This document shows positions 10,484 through 21,629 of a stretch of DNA of 64,000 nt, piece after piece. The first letter of the stretch is position 1. Each line of letters begins with the position of its first letter. Source of the DNA: Trachythela sp. YZ-2020 (taxonomy: Eukaryota; Cnidaria; Anthozoa; Malacalcyonacea; Clavulariidae). The translations under genes and the position numbers were made by a program. The notes under the pieces were generated by a model. It did no database searches and was not told the DNA's origin. It saw only the letters and a program-made list of their open reading frames with translations. Location of the stretch: the NCBI GenBank assembly GCA_016169945.1, contig JADLSH010000382.1, forward strand, positions 2,790,001 to 2,854,000. Direction: 5' to 3'.

Positions 10484-13400
10484 GTAAGTCTAGTTTACAC
10501 TTTATTGACGAGGAAATTTTCTCCGTGGAAATTTTCTCCGAAACTTACAATGGAATTTCGTGCACAGCCATATGCCGAAATGTGCTCTCTGAAAAATACC
10601 AGCATAATATGCATGCCTTCGTTTTATTCCACCTATATCTTTTATCACGTTACTCTTCGGTATATTCCGTAAAGAAACCGTCGGTGGAGTGAAATGATTT
10701 ATCTGTGAGCGTGTAATTACTCATTAGACTAGAAATACATGCATGCAGAACCCCCTCGCCCATTAGAACCCAAGCAATTATACTCCCCAAAACGTTTTTG
10801 TAACATGAAGTACTAAGTTGACCACTGTAACCATGGTAACACGCAACCGGCCGTGTATTTCTTTTATTTTTTGTACAAAATGGCAAAATAATGATAGGGT
10901 TTGTTTAACTGTAAAATTATCAATTGCCCAACTATATAAAGTAGCTATTTTGTTATGTACTTTTTTAGCTTTGATTTACTCTAAAATTCAATCTTAAACG
11001 TCTCACAAAACGTTTTGAAATTGTCATAAAACTTCAACTGTTTTTTGAACAGTATTTTTATACTATGAAGTTTTTGAGATTAAATATGTTATTTCTTATT
11101 CTATATAACGCATTTGAATTAATACTAAAACAATTTTTAAGATTAGTCAATGTTGTTATTGACCACAGGATGAACTACGCATTTTCAAAACCACAAACTG
11201 TAGTGCATGCCAATTGACGGCAAAACTGCAAAAGCAAGTATGCAAATAAACACTTACCCGTTTAAAACGCTTTAAAACTCGAAAATCCTCTCCTTTCTCG
11301 GCCTTTCGGCTGATTTCTTTTCCTATTGACTTTAGTAAGTGAAAGTCCTCTAAAAATTTTCATTTATCTTGTTTTGGAGACTTAATATTTGTCTGAATTA
11401 ATATGTCCCGACTTGAAAAAGGTTTTCATATCAATGCCAAAAATAAAATGCCAAAATGGCAGTTATTTTTCTGACGTATACATATAAAAACAAAATCGAT
11501 GTTGCTAGTTACCAGTTTTCTCTCGGCTTGAACTTGCGCATGCGCATAACTTACAAAAAGGTCGAGTCCCGCATAGAGATTATAAAAGAACATTTTTCAA
11601 TTGGATGCCCCTCTATTCTTTTATATTAATCTCTATATGGAGTCCCGTCCATGAAAAAAAAATGGCGGACGACTTTGCATTCCACAATGTTTTCACATAC
11701 CCAGGCGTAAATATCCGAGCGGAATTAGTACCCTCGCACGGCGCTTCGCGCCGGCTCGGGGATAGTTTCTGACATTGCGTTAAAGTTTGCTGCGAAGATT
11801 GAAATGATTCATGTTATGGCTTTTTTATATTAATTAACATTTTTTGCACTCTATTTCAAAATATTGCTTTCATCACCCCACAAAACATACCAGTTTACTT
11901 CCCAACATCTGTTCAAATTACGTGACTACGTATAATTTCTCACAAACTTGGTCTGAATATTAATGAGTTGAGCTACTGGACTATTTCGCGATATAGTAAG
12001 CTAAGTTTTTCTTTATTGGTAAAAAATTATAGTAAAAAGAAGGTAAAGAATGCCATAAAACAATATTTCAAGACTCGAGCATATATATCAAACCACTTTA
12101 AACTTAAATTTAGGCCTCATCGTATTATGAATACATCGAAGGAAAGCAAAACAGGACAAAACGATCGCAAATCTTCTTCACTGAGCCCGTGATGGCATGC
12201 AATAAATGCTCAGTGATATGGCCTTCTTTTCCTGCAATTTCCGGTCGTGCACAAGGAAAAAATACGAGGTTGAGGCACTTGAATAGTAACTAGATTTTAC
12301 ACCTAGGTTCTCGTGAGACGGCATTTGTACAAGCTCTAACTGCAGCCAGTGTGATGATAGAGATTGCCAAGTCATGCGTAATAAAGAAAACGAAATACTG
12401 TGGTTGTGGTGCTTTGAGTCGACGAAAGTCTTACAGCAACGAAGTCTTGATATTACATGGTTGTTCAGACAATGTCAATTTTGGCGCCTACTTAGCTATG
12501 ATTTTCATGGACCCAAAGAAGGCTAAAACTCATGCAAAGAAAGCGAAACGTCATAACCATATAGCTGGAAGAAAGGTAAAGGTTTACATACTGTATCTCT
12601 AAACTTGTGGCCTTATCAGTCGTATACTGCAATATGTATATATATTGTTTTCATACGTTTACGCAAGGCCCAATCAAACATTTACATGTTAGCAGGTGTT
12701 TTTCTCACAAACAAATTTCCAAAAAGCAATGGAAAATTTAAAATGTTCATGAGTCATGACTATGCATTGCTCTTTTACACCCCAAAGCCAGGGTTTCGAC
12801 CGCATCAACTTCTCACGGACACTCATTTTTCGTTCCTATTTTTGCTTACTTGATATTAAGATACAATCAAGGTTCAGAATTATCCGAAGATAGTTACATG
12901 GCGGGTAAATACACCATATCTTCGACTATACTTTGGAAGACATGAAAAATTACAATAGCTATTTTTACATGAATGCGAAGACCTTTTCAGGTAGTTTGAT
13001 CAAACAAACGCTCAACCATATATTTTAACATGAATACTTATTAAACATTCTAATAGTAGGTAAACCAATAATATTAATTAACATGAATGAGTTGACTTCG
13101 AATGACGTGGATCCAGTAATATTGATACATTTTGCCCACAATGTATTATCATTGAATACAAAATAGAATGATAAATATCATGAGAGTAAGTTTCAAAATA
13201 TATGGACAAATGTACTGCATTAACCAACTTAATGTACTTCTAGTAAAGTACTTAATATATACCTCGGTTCACATCGGCCACCAGGACTCAGTCCCAACCG
13301 TATAGACCAGGCTTTACTTACTCGACGGGCAGTTCGCATACGTCACTATTAGTTAGTTCGGATCAGTGAACCCTAAGTAATCTAAAATGTTGTCGAAAAA

Positions 13401-14792
13401 TACAGGTTAAAAATCGATAAATTTAATCACTTTTCCTTCTTTTGATGCTTTTAATTTTTATCTTAGAGCATAGTAGGACACCAGTACTTTCAAACCAGAA
13501 AACCTGGTTTTGGGCTTAAAATAAATTATGATAATTATTCAGAAATTTATTATTCATTTTGAAGATTTTATTACTGTTCATAAATATCAATACAGAAGAA
13601 ATATGAGACAAACAAACTTCAAAACAAACTTGAAGACAAAACAAACATCAAAATTATTTGTAATTTTATGCGATATACCGCTGGAATATTCGGGCGCCGT
13701 CCAATTATCTCATATCGATAATAATTCGCAAACGATAACAATGAATAATAATTATTATTAATAGCCAACAAGAAGATGCGATGGACTGTCAAACTGTTTT
13801 ATAGTATATTTTTATTTAGGCAGATAGATGTAAAACAGTCATAACTAATTGGAAAACCAGGTTTGAATCCCAATCATTGCAGTCTTTTCATGGAAAAAGT
13901 GTTTTTCTTGCAAATATTTGCTCAAAAACAAACCTGATTTTGTTCGGATACGCTTCAATATTATGTAACAGCAATTTGCACTTTTGCAGGTCAAAATTCA
14001 TCCCATACTATACCTGAATTCTGCAGATACGGTATAATGTTTACAACATGAGCTGCCATGTTGCATTGAATAGATAGCACGAGCCGAAGGCGAGGGATTA
14101 TGTATCCAATATCACACGGACGCGAAACATCTTGCGAAATGAACCAATTCTTATGCAAACTAGTTACAAACACTCGTGGTTATAACAGAAGGGTTACGAC
14201 CACTCGTACTCGTTACTAATTATAATATCAAAATTTTACATGTGACGTGCCCGAATTATTCATAAATTGTACAAGACAATAAGATTCATTTTCTCTCCCG
14301 CAGATCGTCCGTCAAAACACACAACGAAAGTGCGACTGTCAATCTACTTTGACAGGCTGTAACCACAAAATCTGCAGATGGGTTGTTCCCACGATTGGAA
14401 AAGTTGGTGATGAGATTTGGAAACTCTACAAGAACCCAATACGTTCATACTGGAATAAAACTAACAGACGTCTTTATAAGAAAGTGAGGGTCTCGCGAAA
14501 AATAACAACTGTGAGTACTAAACAAATGCAAGGTAAACTCGTTTATTTTAAGAAATCTGAAAATTTCTGTGAACCAAATTATTCGATGGGCATCGTGGGT
14601 ATCTTTGGTCGCGCGTGTAATCGTACGTCCAACGGTCATGATGGTTGTGCTACGCTGTGTTGTGGACGACCTTACAAGACAACTGTGTTGGTTGAAAATG
14701 TTAAGTGCAATTGTCGTTTTGTTTGGGGTGATGTGTTTGACATAAAATGTGATATATGTAAGCAAACACGAGTTGTGGATACATGTGGCTAG
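10206..14792 (+). CDS. divergent Wnt family ligand, three exons, 5' exon missing
   Basis: Wnts are secreted cysteine-rich signals for Frizzled receptors. Three exons join in phase: 10206-10483, 12307-12575 and 14304-14792, giving about 345 residues before any signal peptide. Wnt landmarks in order: CREMKWLN, ALEECRRQFSSYRWNCSPL, SRETAFVQALTAASV, KYCGCGAL, LHGCSDNVNFGA, HNHIAGRK, then KCDCQSTLTGCNHKICRW, NFCEPN, GRACNRTSNGHDGCATLCCGR and a final DTCG. Two features are unusual. The CHGVSGSC loop that carries the acylated serine is replaced by CQSTLTGC. The usual CC pair near the C-terminus is absent (FVWGDVFDIKCDIC). The protein is also Lys/Arg-rich. The 5' exon with the signal peptide was not found. 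No premature stop was seen, so I read it as a real but fast-evolving Wnt; subfamily not assignable. Confidence 0.88.
10740..11775 (-). repeat. dispersed repeat, about 1 kb, in Wnt intron
   Basis: This stretch matches 43625-44470 in the opposite orientation. Shared blocks are CGTGTTACCATGGTTACAGT, TAGTACTTCATGTTACAA, GGGCGAGGGG, CAAAACGTTTTG-like sequence and, at the far end, GCACGGCGCTTCGCGCCGGC / GCCGGCGCGAAGCGCCGTAC. A third, shorter copy starts at 52019. There is no ORF, so it is probably a non-autonomous transposon. Confidence 0.65.
12307..12575 (+). other. Wnt exon (middle)
   Basis: The acceptor is TTTTACACCTAG and the donor AGAAAG/GTAAAG. Length 269 nt is two bases plus 89 codons, which restores the frame from the previous exon (K-R-S-RETAF) and ends in phase 0. 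It encodes the RETAF helix through HNHIAGRK. An alternative acceptor (CTGCAG at 12345) would lose the RETAF motif and is less likely. Confidence 0.85.
14304..14792 (+). other. Wnt last exon with altered lipidation loop
   Basis: The acceptor is TTTTCTCTCCCGCAG. It opens with IVRQNTQRKCDC and runs to TAG at 14790-14792. It holds the loop where a Wnt normally has HGVSGSC; here it reads QSTLTGC. The C-terminal cysteine-rich domain follows. An NRTS glycosylation sequon is kept. Confidence 0.88.
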
Positions 14793-14849
14793 AAGTTGTA
14801 TTTATGGATAATGCGTTCGTAAAAGAACATTAAGTTAAATGTAATTGTT

Positions 14850-14935
14850 GGTTTTATATGTTGTTGTGATAAATGTAAAAGAACACAAGTTGTGGATATA
14901 TGTCGCTGGAAGTGGTATATATGATAATGCTTTAA
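14850..14935 (+). pseudogene. duplicated tail of the Wnt last exon
   Basis: About 110 bp after the matching part of the real exon, one frame reads CCDKCKRTQVVDICRW, against CDICKQTRVVDTCG in the gene. The DNA is clearly alignable (GTTGTGGATATATGTCGCTGGAAG-type block). It has no frame link to an exon and is a decayed tandem copy. It keeps a CC pair at the place where other Wnts have one. Confidence 0.6.
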
Positions 14936-15078
14936 TTCGTTTTGGAATATGGGGAATTCCTTTACTTTTTGTTTGGAGAATATGGAATTTTTACAACATG
15001 ATGGGTGGGGAATACGGAATTCTCTGTTTAGTGCGGAATTTTGTGCATTTTTCCACAGTAATGACGCCATGGCGAATT
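14936..15078. other. non-coding DNA between the Wnt tail copy and the giant foldback element
   Basis: Nothing recognised except the 9-bp TGGCGAATT (15070-15078) that recurs at the far side of the next element. Confidence 0.5.
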
Positions 15079-15924
15079 CAGGCGGTTCGCTAGAATCTAA
15101 CAAGTATAATTACTATCAGATTGGTCAGAGGGCACAGTAATTATACTGCCAGATTGGCCAATCTTTCCAATCTCGCATCTCAATCTAAAGACTAGCGCCA
15201 GTCTGCGAATATTGCTATGACAGCGCGTTCAAAATGGCGGATTAAACGAGCGTAGCTGGCTTAAGCTGCGTAATATTTTAAACAAGAACATTACATCGGA
15301 TCATCTGATTATTTTTTAACTTTAAAATCAACACAATGTTTCGTCTTTCAAATTTGCTGTATGTTATCAAATGTAATCTACTTTGTTTGATCGATATACG
15401 GGTAATTTTGTATCTTACAAATTTGTGCACAAATCATATACATTTATAATATAAGTATAAATCGTTATGTCTATCTACTGGATATTAAAAATTACCATTC
15501 CGTTGTGTGTGGAATGCAAATGAAACGTGTTAATTCAAGTTAAAATACAGCTTTAATATTAGGAGTTTGAAAATTAGCGTCATATTTCAGTGACTGAGTT
15601 TATATTGAGTATGAAAAATAGAAGTTAAGAGATCTAATGCATGTCAGATTGCAATTACATTGTTAACTATCTTATATATTAAAAGCAGTCTTAATAGAAC
15701 CAAATCAAATTCAAACTCGAATGTAATATGGTCTGAAATTATATAGGAGTTTGAAAATTAGAGTTTTATTCCCTTGAGTATAGAAGTTATTAAGAGATTC
15801 CAATCCCAAGTGGTATAAATAGTCACATTGGAATTAGATTTTTCTCCTATCTTGTATTATTGCATATTAGCAGATTTAATAGAGATTTTTAATTTAACTC
15901 CAAATCCGCATATTGATGAACCAC

Positions 15925-16970
15925 TATAGTAGAACCACTATAGTAGCAACATCTACAAAATATGTAAATCATTATTGCATGGATAAGCTTATTGTTTTCT
16001 TTCTAATAATTATCAGTCTGGATTACACAAGTCATGCACACAATTACGTTGTCTAGTTGCATGCTAAGCGTCATGACACAGATTAAGTATAGATATCTAT
16101 ACTTAATCTGTGGTCATGACTTTGTTTACAGGGGCATAGGAACCGGGGGAGGGGGTGCTCAAGGGTCATGCCCTTCTGAAAGATATGAGATTGAGCCGGA
16201 ATTAGTGTGGGAAATAAAACAAAAATTGGAAAATCAAAACAACGTGATATCAGCATCGTTTGATCATCATTCAGCTCTTGCAGTGGCGCATGCATGGAGA
16301 CGTACCATTTGGCAGTTGGCACTGCAACAATGTTGCATCGAAACTTGCAACTGTTTCAAAGGTGCAGTGGTCTATAAATAAACGGATCCCCCCTTCCTTT
16401 TTAAAAGAATGCTTACATATTAAAAAATCGACAATATATTAAAGAGGCAGTATCACACAAAATCGTCTATTCTATCCCCTCCCGAAATGCAGTTCGAACC
16501 ACACCCTTAGATGCATGTGCCTTCGACGCTCGATGTTGCTTCCATACAAGTAAAGAGCCCCTTTCTTATAAATTTAGTTCCACAGCACTGTGTGTTCATC
16601 AATTTCAGACACATATTCCATTACTGTTCAGCCTCCGAAAACAAATTTACTTGAGGGTGCCCTTATTGAATGGAAAACAGAGGCTGCGCCACGGGGACGA
16701 CTGTGGAGTACACGTCCTCCTAGTTCTCTTCGAAGTCAATTTTCTAATTCGTCCAAATCCGGTGACAAAAATGGAAGAGGGGGAACGTGACTTAATAATA
16801 ATAACATACGTATAATAATGAAATATCATGTGTTTCGTGTACTTTATCATATTCGGAATTCTGTATAATCTTGACCACAAAATGCGGGAAATCGTATTTC
16901 AGGGACTCTATATTTCAAATTTTGTTTACTTGCAGACATTTCTCTCTTACCAAGTTATCTAGCGGAATCT
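15925..16970. repeat. internal segment of the foldback element, left copy
   Basis: This 1.05-kb segment recurs in inverted form at about 20545-21620 and 23890-24965. It contains a 36-bp perfect palindrome (16077-16112), a GGGGGAGGGGG tract and a 115-codon ORF starting MHTITLSSCM. The ORF is shared with the other copies in its first part but differs downstream by frameshifts, and it matches no family I know. I treat it as non-coding. Confidence 0.7.
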
Positions 16971-16982
16971 CAAATTTTCAAA

Positions 16983-18165
16983 TAATTCCAATCTCAAGTC
17001 ATTTATTCTATTTCAGTTTGAAATCTAATTCCAATCTCAAGTCATTTATACTATCTCCGATTGGAATCTAATTCCAGTCTCAAGTGATTTATACTACTCA
17101 GAGTGGAATGTAATTCCAATCTCACGTCATTTATATTATTTCAGATTGGAATCTAATTCCAATCTCACGTCATTTATACTATCTCAGATTTGAATATAAT
17201 TCCAATCCCAAGTCATGCTCATTTATATTATCTCAGATTGAAATCTAATTCCAATATCAAGCCATTTATACTATTTCAGATTCGAATCTAATTCCAATCT
17301 TACGTCATTTATACTATATCAGGTTCGAATCTAATTACAATCTCAAGTCATTTATACTATCTCAGAGTGGAATCTAGTTTTAATCTCAAGTCACTTATAC
17401 TATCTCAGAGTGGAACCTAATTCCAATCTCAAGTCATGCTCATTTATATTATCTCAGATTGAAATCTAATTCCAATATCAAGCCATTTATACTATTTCAG
17501 ATTCGAATCTAATTCCAATCTTACGTCATTTATACTATATCAGGTTCGAATCTAATTTCAATCTCAAGTCATTTATACTATCTCCGAGTGGAATCTAATT
17601 TCAATCTCAAGTGATTTATACTATCTCAGATTGGAATCTAATTCCAAGCTCACGTCATGCTCATTTATACTATCTCAATTTCGCCCCATTAATACTATCT
17701 CCGATTGGAATCTAATTCCAATCATAAGTCATTTATACTATCTCAGAGTGGAATGTAATTCCAATCTCACGTCATTTATACTATCTCAGATTGGAATCTA
17801 ATTCCAATCTCACGTCATTTATACTATCTCCGGTTCGAATCTAATTCCAATCTTACGTCATTTATACTATATCAGGTTCGAATCTAATTACAATCTCAAG
17901 TCATTTATACTATCTCAGAGTGGAATCTAATTTCAATCTCAAGTGATTTATACTATCTCAGATTGGAATCTAATTCCAAGCTCACGTCATGGTCATTTAT
18001 ACTATCTCAATTTCGCCCCATTTATACTATCTCCGATTGGAATCTAATTCCAGTCTCAAGTCATTTATACTATCTCAGAGTGGAATGTAATTCCAATCTC
18101 ACGTCATTTATACTATCTCAGATTGGAATCTAATTCCAATCTCACGTCATTTGTACTATTTCAGA
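16983..18165 (+). repeat. 43-bp tandem repeat array, left arm
   Basis: About 27 diverged copies of a 43-bp unit built on AGATTGGAATCTAATTCCAATCT (itself a hairpin) followed by CACGTCATTTATACTATCTC. On this arm the unit is in the orientation opposite to the arrays right of 18176. The turning point is ATATATATATTGCACTC near 18165-18180. Confidence 0.85.
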
Positions 18166-18175
18166 TATATATATT

Positions 18176-20533
18176 GCACTCTGAGATAGTATAAATCACT
18201 TGAGATTGAAATTAGATTCCACTCTGAAATAGTATAAATGACGTGAGATTGGTATTAGATTCGTACCTGATATAGTATAAATGACGTAAGGTTTGAATTA
18301 GAATCCAATGTGAAATAGTATAAATGACTTGTGATTGAAATTAAATTCCACTCTGAGATAGTATAAATGACTTGAGATTGTAATTAGATTCGAACCTGAT
18401 ATAGTATAAATGACGTAAGATTGGAATTAGATCCGAATCTGAAATAGTATAAACGCTTGTTATTGGAATTAGATTTCAATATGAGATAATATAACTGAGC
18501 ATGACTTGAGATTGGAATTAGATTCCACTCTGAGATAGTATAAATGACTTGAGATTGAATTAGATTCCAATCTGAGATAGTATAAATGACGAGATTGGAA
18601 TTAGATTCAATCTGAAATAATATAAATGACGTGAGATTGGAATTAGATTACAATCTGAGATAGTATAAATCACTTGAGATTGGAATTATATTCCACTCTG
18701 AGATAGTATAAATCACTTGAGATTGGAATTAGATTCCACTCTGAGATAGTATAAATGACTTGAGATTGGAATTAGAATCCAATCTGAGATAGCATAAATG
18801 ACGTGAGATTGGAATTAGATTCCAATCTGAAATAATATAAATGACCTGAGATTGGAATTAGATTAGAACCTGAGAGATAGTATAAATGACGTGAGATTGG
18901 AATTAGATTACAATCTGAGATAGTATAAATGACTTGAGATTGGAATTAGAATCCAATCTGAGATAGTATAAATGACGTGAGATTGGAATTAGATTCCGAT
19001 CTGAAATAGTACAAATGACGTGATATTTGAATTAGATTCCCATCTGAAATAGTATAAATGACATGAGATTGGAATTAGATTCCAATCTGAGATAGTATAA
19101 ATCACTTGAGATTGAAATTAGATTCCACTCTGAAATAGTATAAATGACGTGAGATTGGTATTAGATTCGTACCTGATATAGTATAAATGACGTAAGGTTT
19201 GAATTAGAATCCAATGTGAAATAGTATAAATGACTTGTGATTGAAATTAAATTCCACTCTGAGATAGTATAAATGACTTGAGATTGTAATTAGATTCGAA
19301 CCTGATATAGTATAAATGACGTAAGATTGGAATTAGATCCGAATCTGAAATAGTATAAACGCTTGTTATTGGAATTAGATTTCAATATGAGATAATATAA
19401 CTGAGCATGACTTGAGATTGGAATTAGATTCCACTCTGAGATAGTATAAATGACTTGAGATTGGAATTAGATTCCAATCTGAGATAGTATAAATGACGTG
19501 AGATTGGAATTAGATTCCAATCTGAAATAATATAAATGACGTGAGATTGGAATTAGATTACAATCTGAGATAGTATAAATCACTTGAGATTGGAATTATA
19601 TTCCACTCTGAGATAGTATAAATCACTTGAGATTGGAATTAGATTCCACTCTGAGATAGTATAAATGACTTGAGATTGGAATTAGAATCCAATCTGAGAT
19701 AGCATAAATGACGTGAGATTGGAATTAGATTCCAATCTGAAATAATATAAATGACCTGAGATTGGAATTAGATTAGAACCTGAGAGATAGTATAAATGAC
19801 GTGAGATTGGAATTAGATTACAATCTGAGATAGTATAAATGACTTGAGATTGGAATTAGAATCCAATCTGAGATAGTATAAATGACGTGAGATTGGAATT
19901 AGATTCCGATCTGAAATAGTACAAATGACGTGATATTTGAATTAGATTCCCATCTGAAATAGTATAAATCACTTGAGATTGAAATTATATTCCTCTCTGA
20001 GATAGTGTGAATGAATTGAGATTGGAATTAGATTCCACTCTGAGATAGTATAAATGACTTGAGATTGGAATTATATTCCACTCTGAAATAATATAAATGA
20101 CGTGAGATTGGAATTAGATTCCACTCTGAAATAATATAAATGACGAGAGATTGAAATTAGATTCCAATCTGAGATAGTATAAATGACGTGAGATTGGAAT
20201 TGGATTCCAGTCTGAGATAGTATAAATGACTTGAGATTGGAATTAGATTCGAACCTGAGATAGTAAAAATGACGTAAGATTGGAATTACATTCCAATGTG
20301 AAATAGTATAAATGACTTGTGATTGAAATTAGATTCCACTCTGAGATAGTATAAATAACGCAATCTGATATAATATAAATAAAGTGAGATTGGAGTTATA
20401 TTCCACTCTGAGATAGTATAAATGAGCATGACTTGAGGTTGAAATTGGATTCCGCTCTGAGATACTATAAATGACTTCAGATTGGAATTAGATTCCAAAC
20501 TGAAATAGATTAAATGACTTGCGATTGGAATTA
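18176..20533 (-). repeat. 43-bp tandem repeat array, right arm block 1, with 906-bp higher-order repeat
   Basis: About 55 units of the same 43-bp repeat, inverted relative to the left array. Segment 18191-19090 recurs almost base for base from 19097, an offset of 906 bp or 21 monomers, including shared oddities such as TTAGATTCGTACCTGATA and AAACGCTTGTTATTGG. This is a higher-order repeat, as seen in satellite DNA. Confidence 0.85.
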
Positions 20534-20544
20534 TTTGAAAATTT

Positions 20545-21625
20545 GAGATTCCGCTAGATAACTTGGTAAGAGAGAAATGTCTGCAAGTAAACAAAATTTG
20601 AAATATAGAGTCCCTGAAATACGATTTCCCGCATTTTGTGGTCAAGGTTATACAGAATTCCGAATATTATAAAGTACACGAAACACATGATATTTCATTA
20701 TTATACGTATGTTATTATTATTCAGTCACGTTGCCCATCTTCCAATTTTGTCGCCGGATTTGGACGAACTAGAAAATTGACTTCGAAGAGAACTAGGAGG
20801 ACGTGTACTCCACAGTCGTCCCCGTGGCTCAGCCTCTGTTTTCCATTGAATAAGGGCTCACTCAAGTAAATTTGTTTTCGGAGGCTGAACAGTAATGGAA
20901 TATGTGTCTGACATTGATGAACACACCGTGCTGTGGAACTAAATTTATAAGAAGGGGGCTCTCTTTACTTGTATGGAAGCAACATCGAGCGCCGAAGGCA
21001 CATGCATCTAAGGGGGTGGTTCGAACTGCATTTCGGGAGGGGATAGAATAGACGATTTTGTGTGATACTCCCTCTTTAATATATTATCGATTTTTTAATA
21101 TGTAAGCATTCTTTTAAAAAGGAAGGGGGGATCCGTTTATTTATAGACCACTGCACCTTTGAAACAGTTGCAAGTTTCGATGCAACATTGTTGCAGTGCC
21201 AACTGCCAAATGGTTCGTCTCCATGGATGCGCCACTGCAGGAGCTGAATGATGATCAAACGATGCTGATATTCGCGGCTTAATTCACGTTGCTTTGATTT
21301 TCCAAAATTTTGTTTTATTTCCCACACTAATTCCGGCTCAATCTCATATCTTTCAGAAGGGCATGACCCTTGAGCACCCCCTCCCCCGGTTCCTATGCCC
21401 CTGTAAACAAAGTCATGACCACAGATTAAGTATAGATATCTATACTTAATCTGTGTCATGACGCTTAGCATGCAACTAGACAACGTAATTGTGTGCATGA
21501 CTTGTGTAATCCAGACTGATAATTATTAGAAAGAAAACAATAAGCTTATCCATGCGATAATGATTTACATATTTTGTAGATGTTGCTACTATAGTGGTTC
21601 TACTATAGTGGTTCATCAATATGCA
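20545..21625. repeat. internal segment of the foldback element, right copy 1
   Basis: Inverted copy of 15925-16970 and near-identical direct copy of 23890-24970, offset 3345 bp. Only scattered single-base differences between the two right copies were seen, so that duplication is recent. Confidence 0.8.
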
Positions 21626-21629
21626 GATT

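Noticed and set aside
12346..12575. Wnt middle exon starting after CTGCAG at 12345
   Set aside because: The upstream acceptor at 12306 keeps frame and adds the conserved RETAF motif.
16034..16381. 115-codon ORF in the foldback element, shared with 21076-21498 and 24421-24843
   Set aside because: The conserved part is explained by the copies being repeats; frameshifts separate left and right versions and no transposase or other domain is visible.
17000..18160. CRISPR-like regular repeats
   Set aside because: The 43-bp repeats are head-to-tail without unique spacers, in a eukaryotic foldback element.
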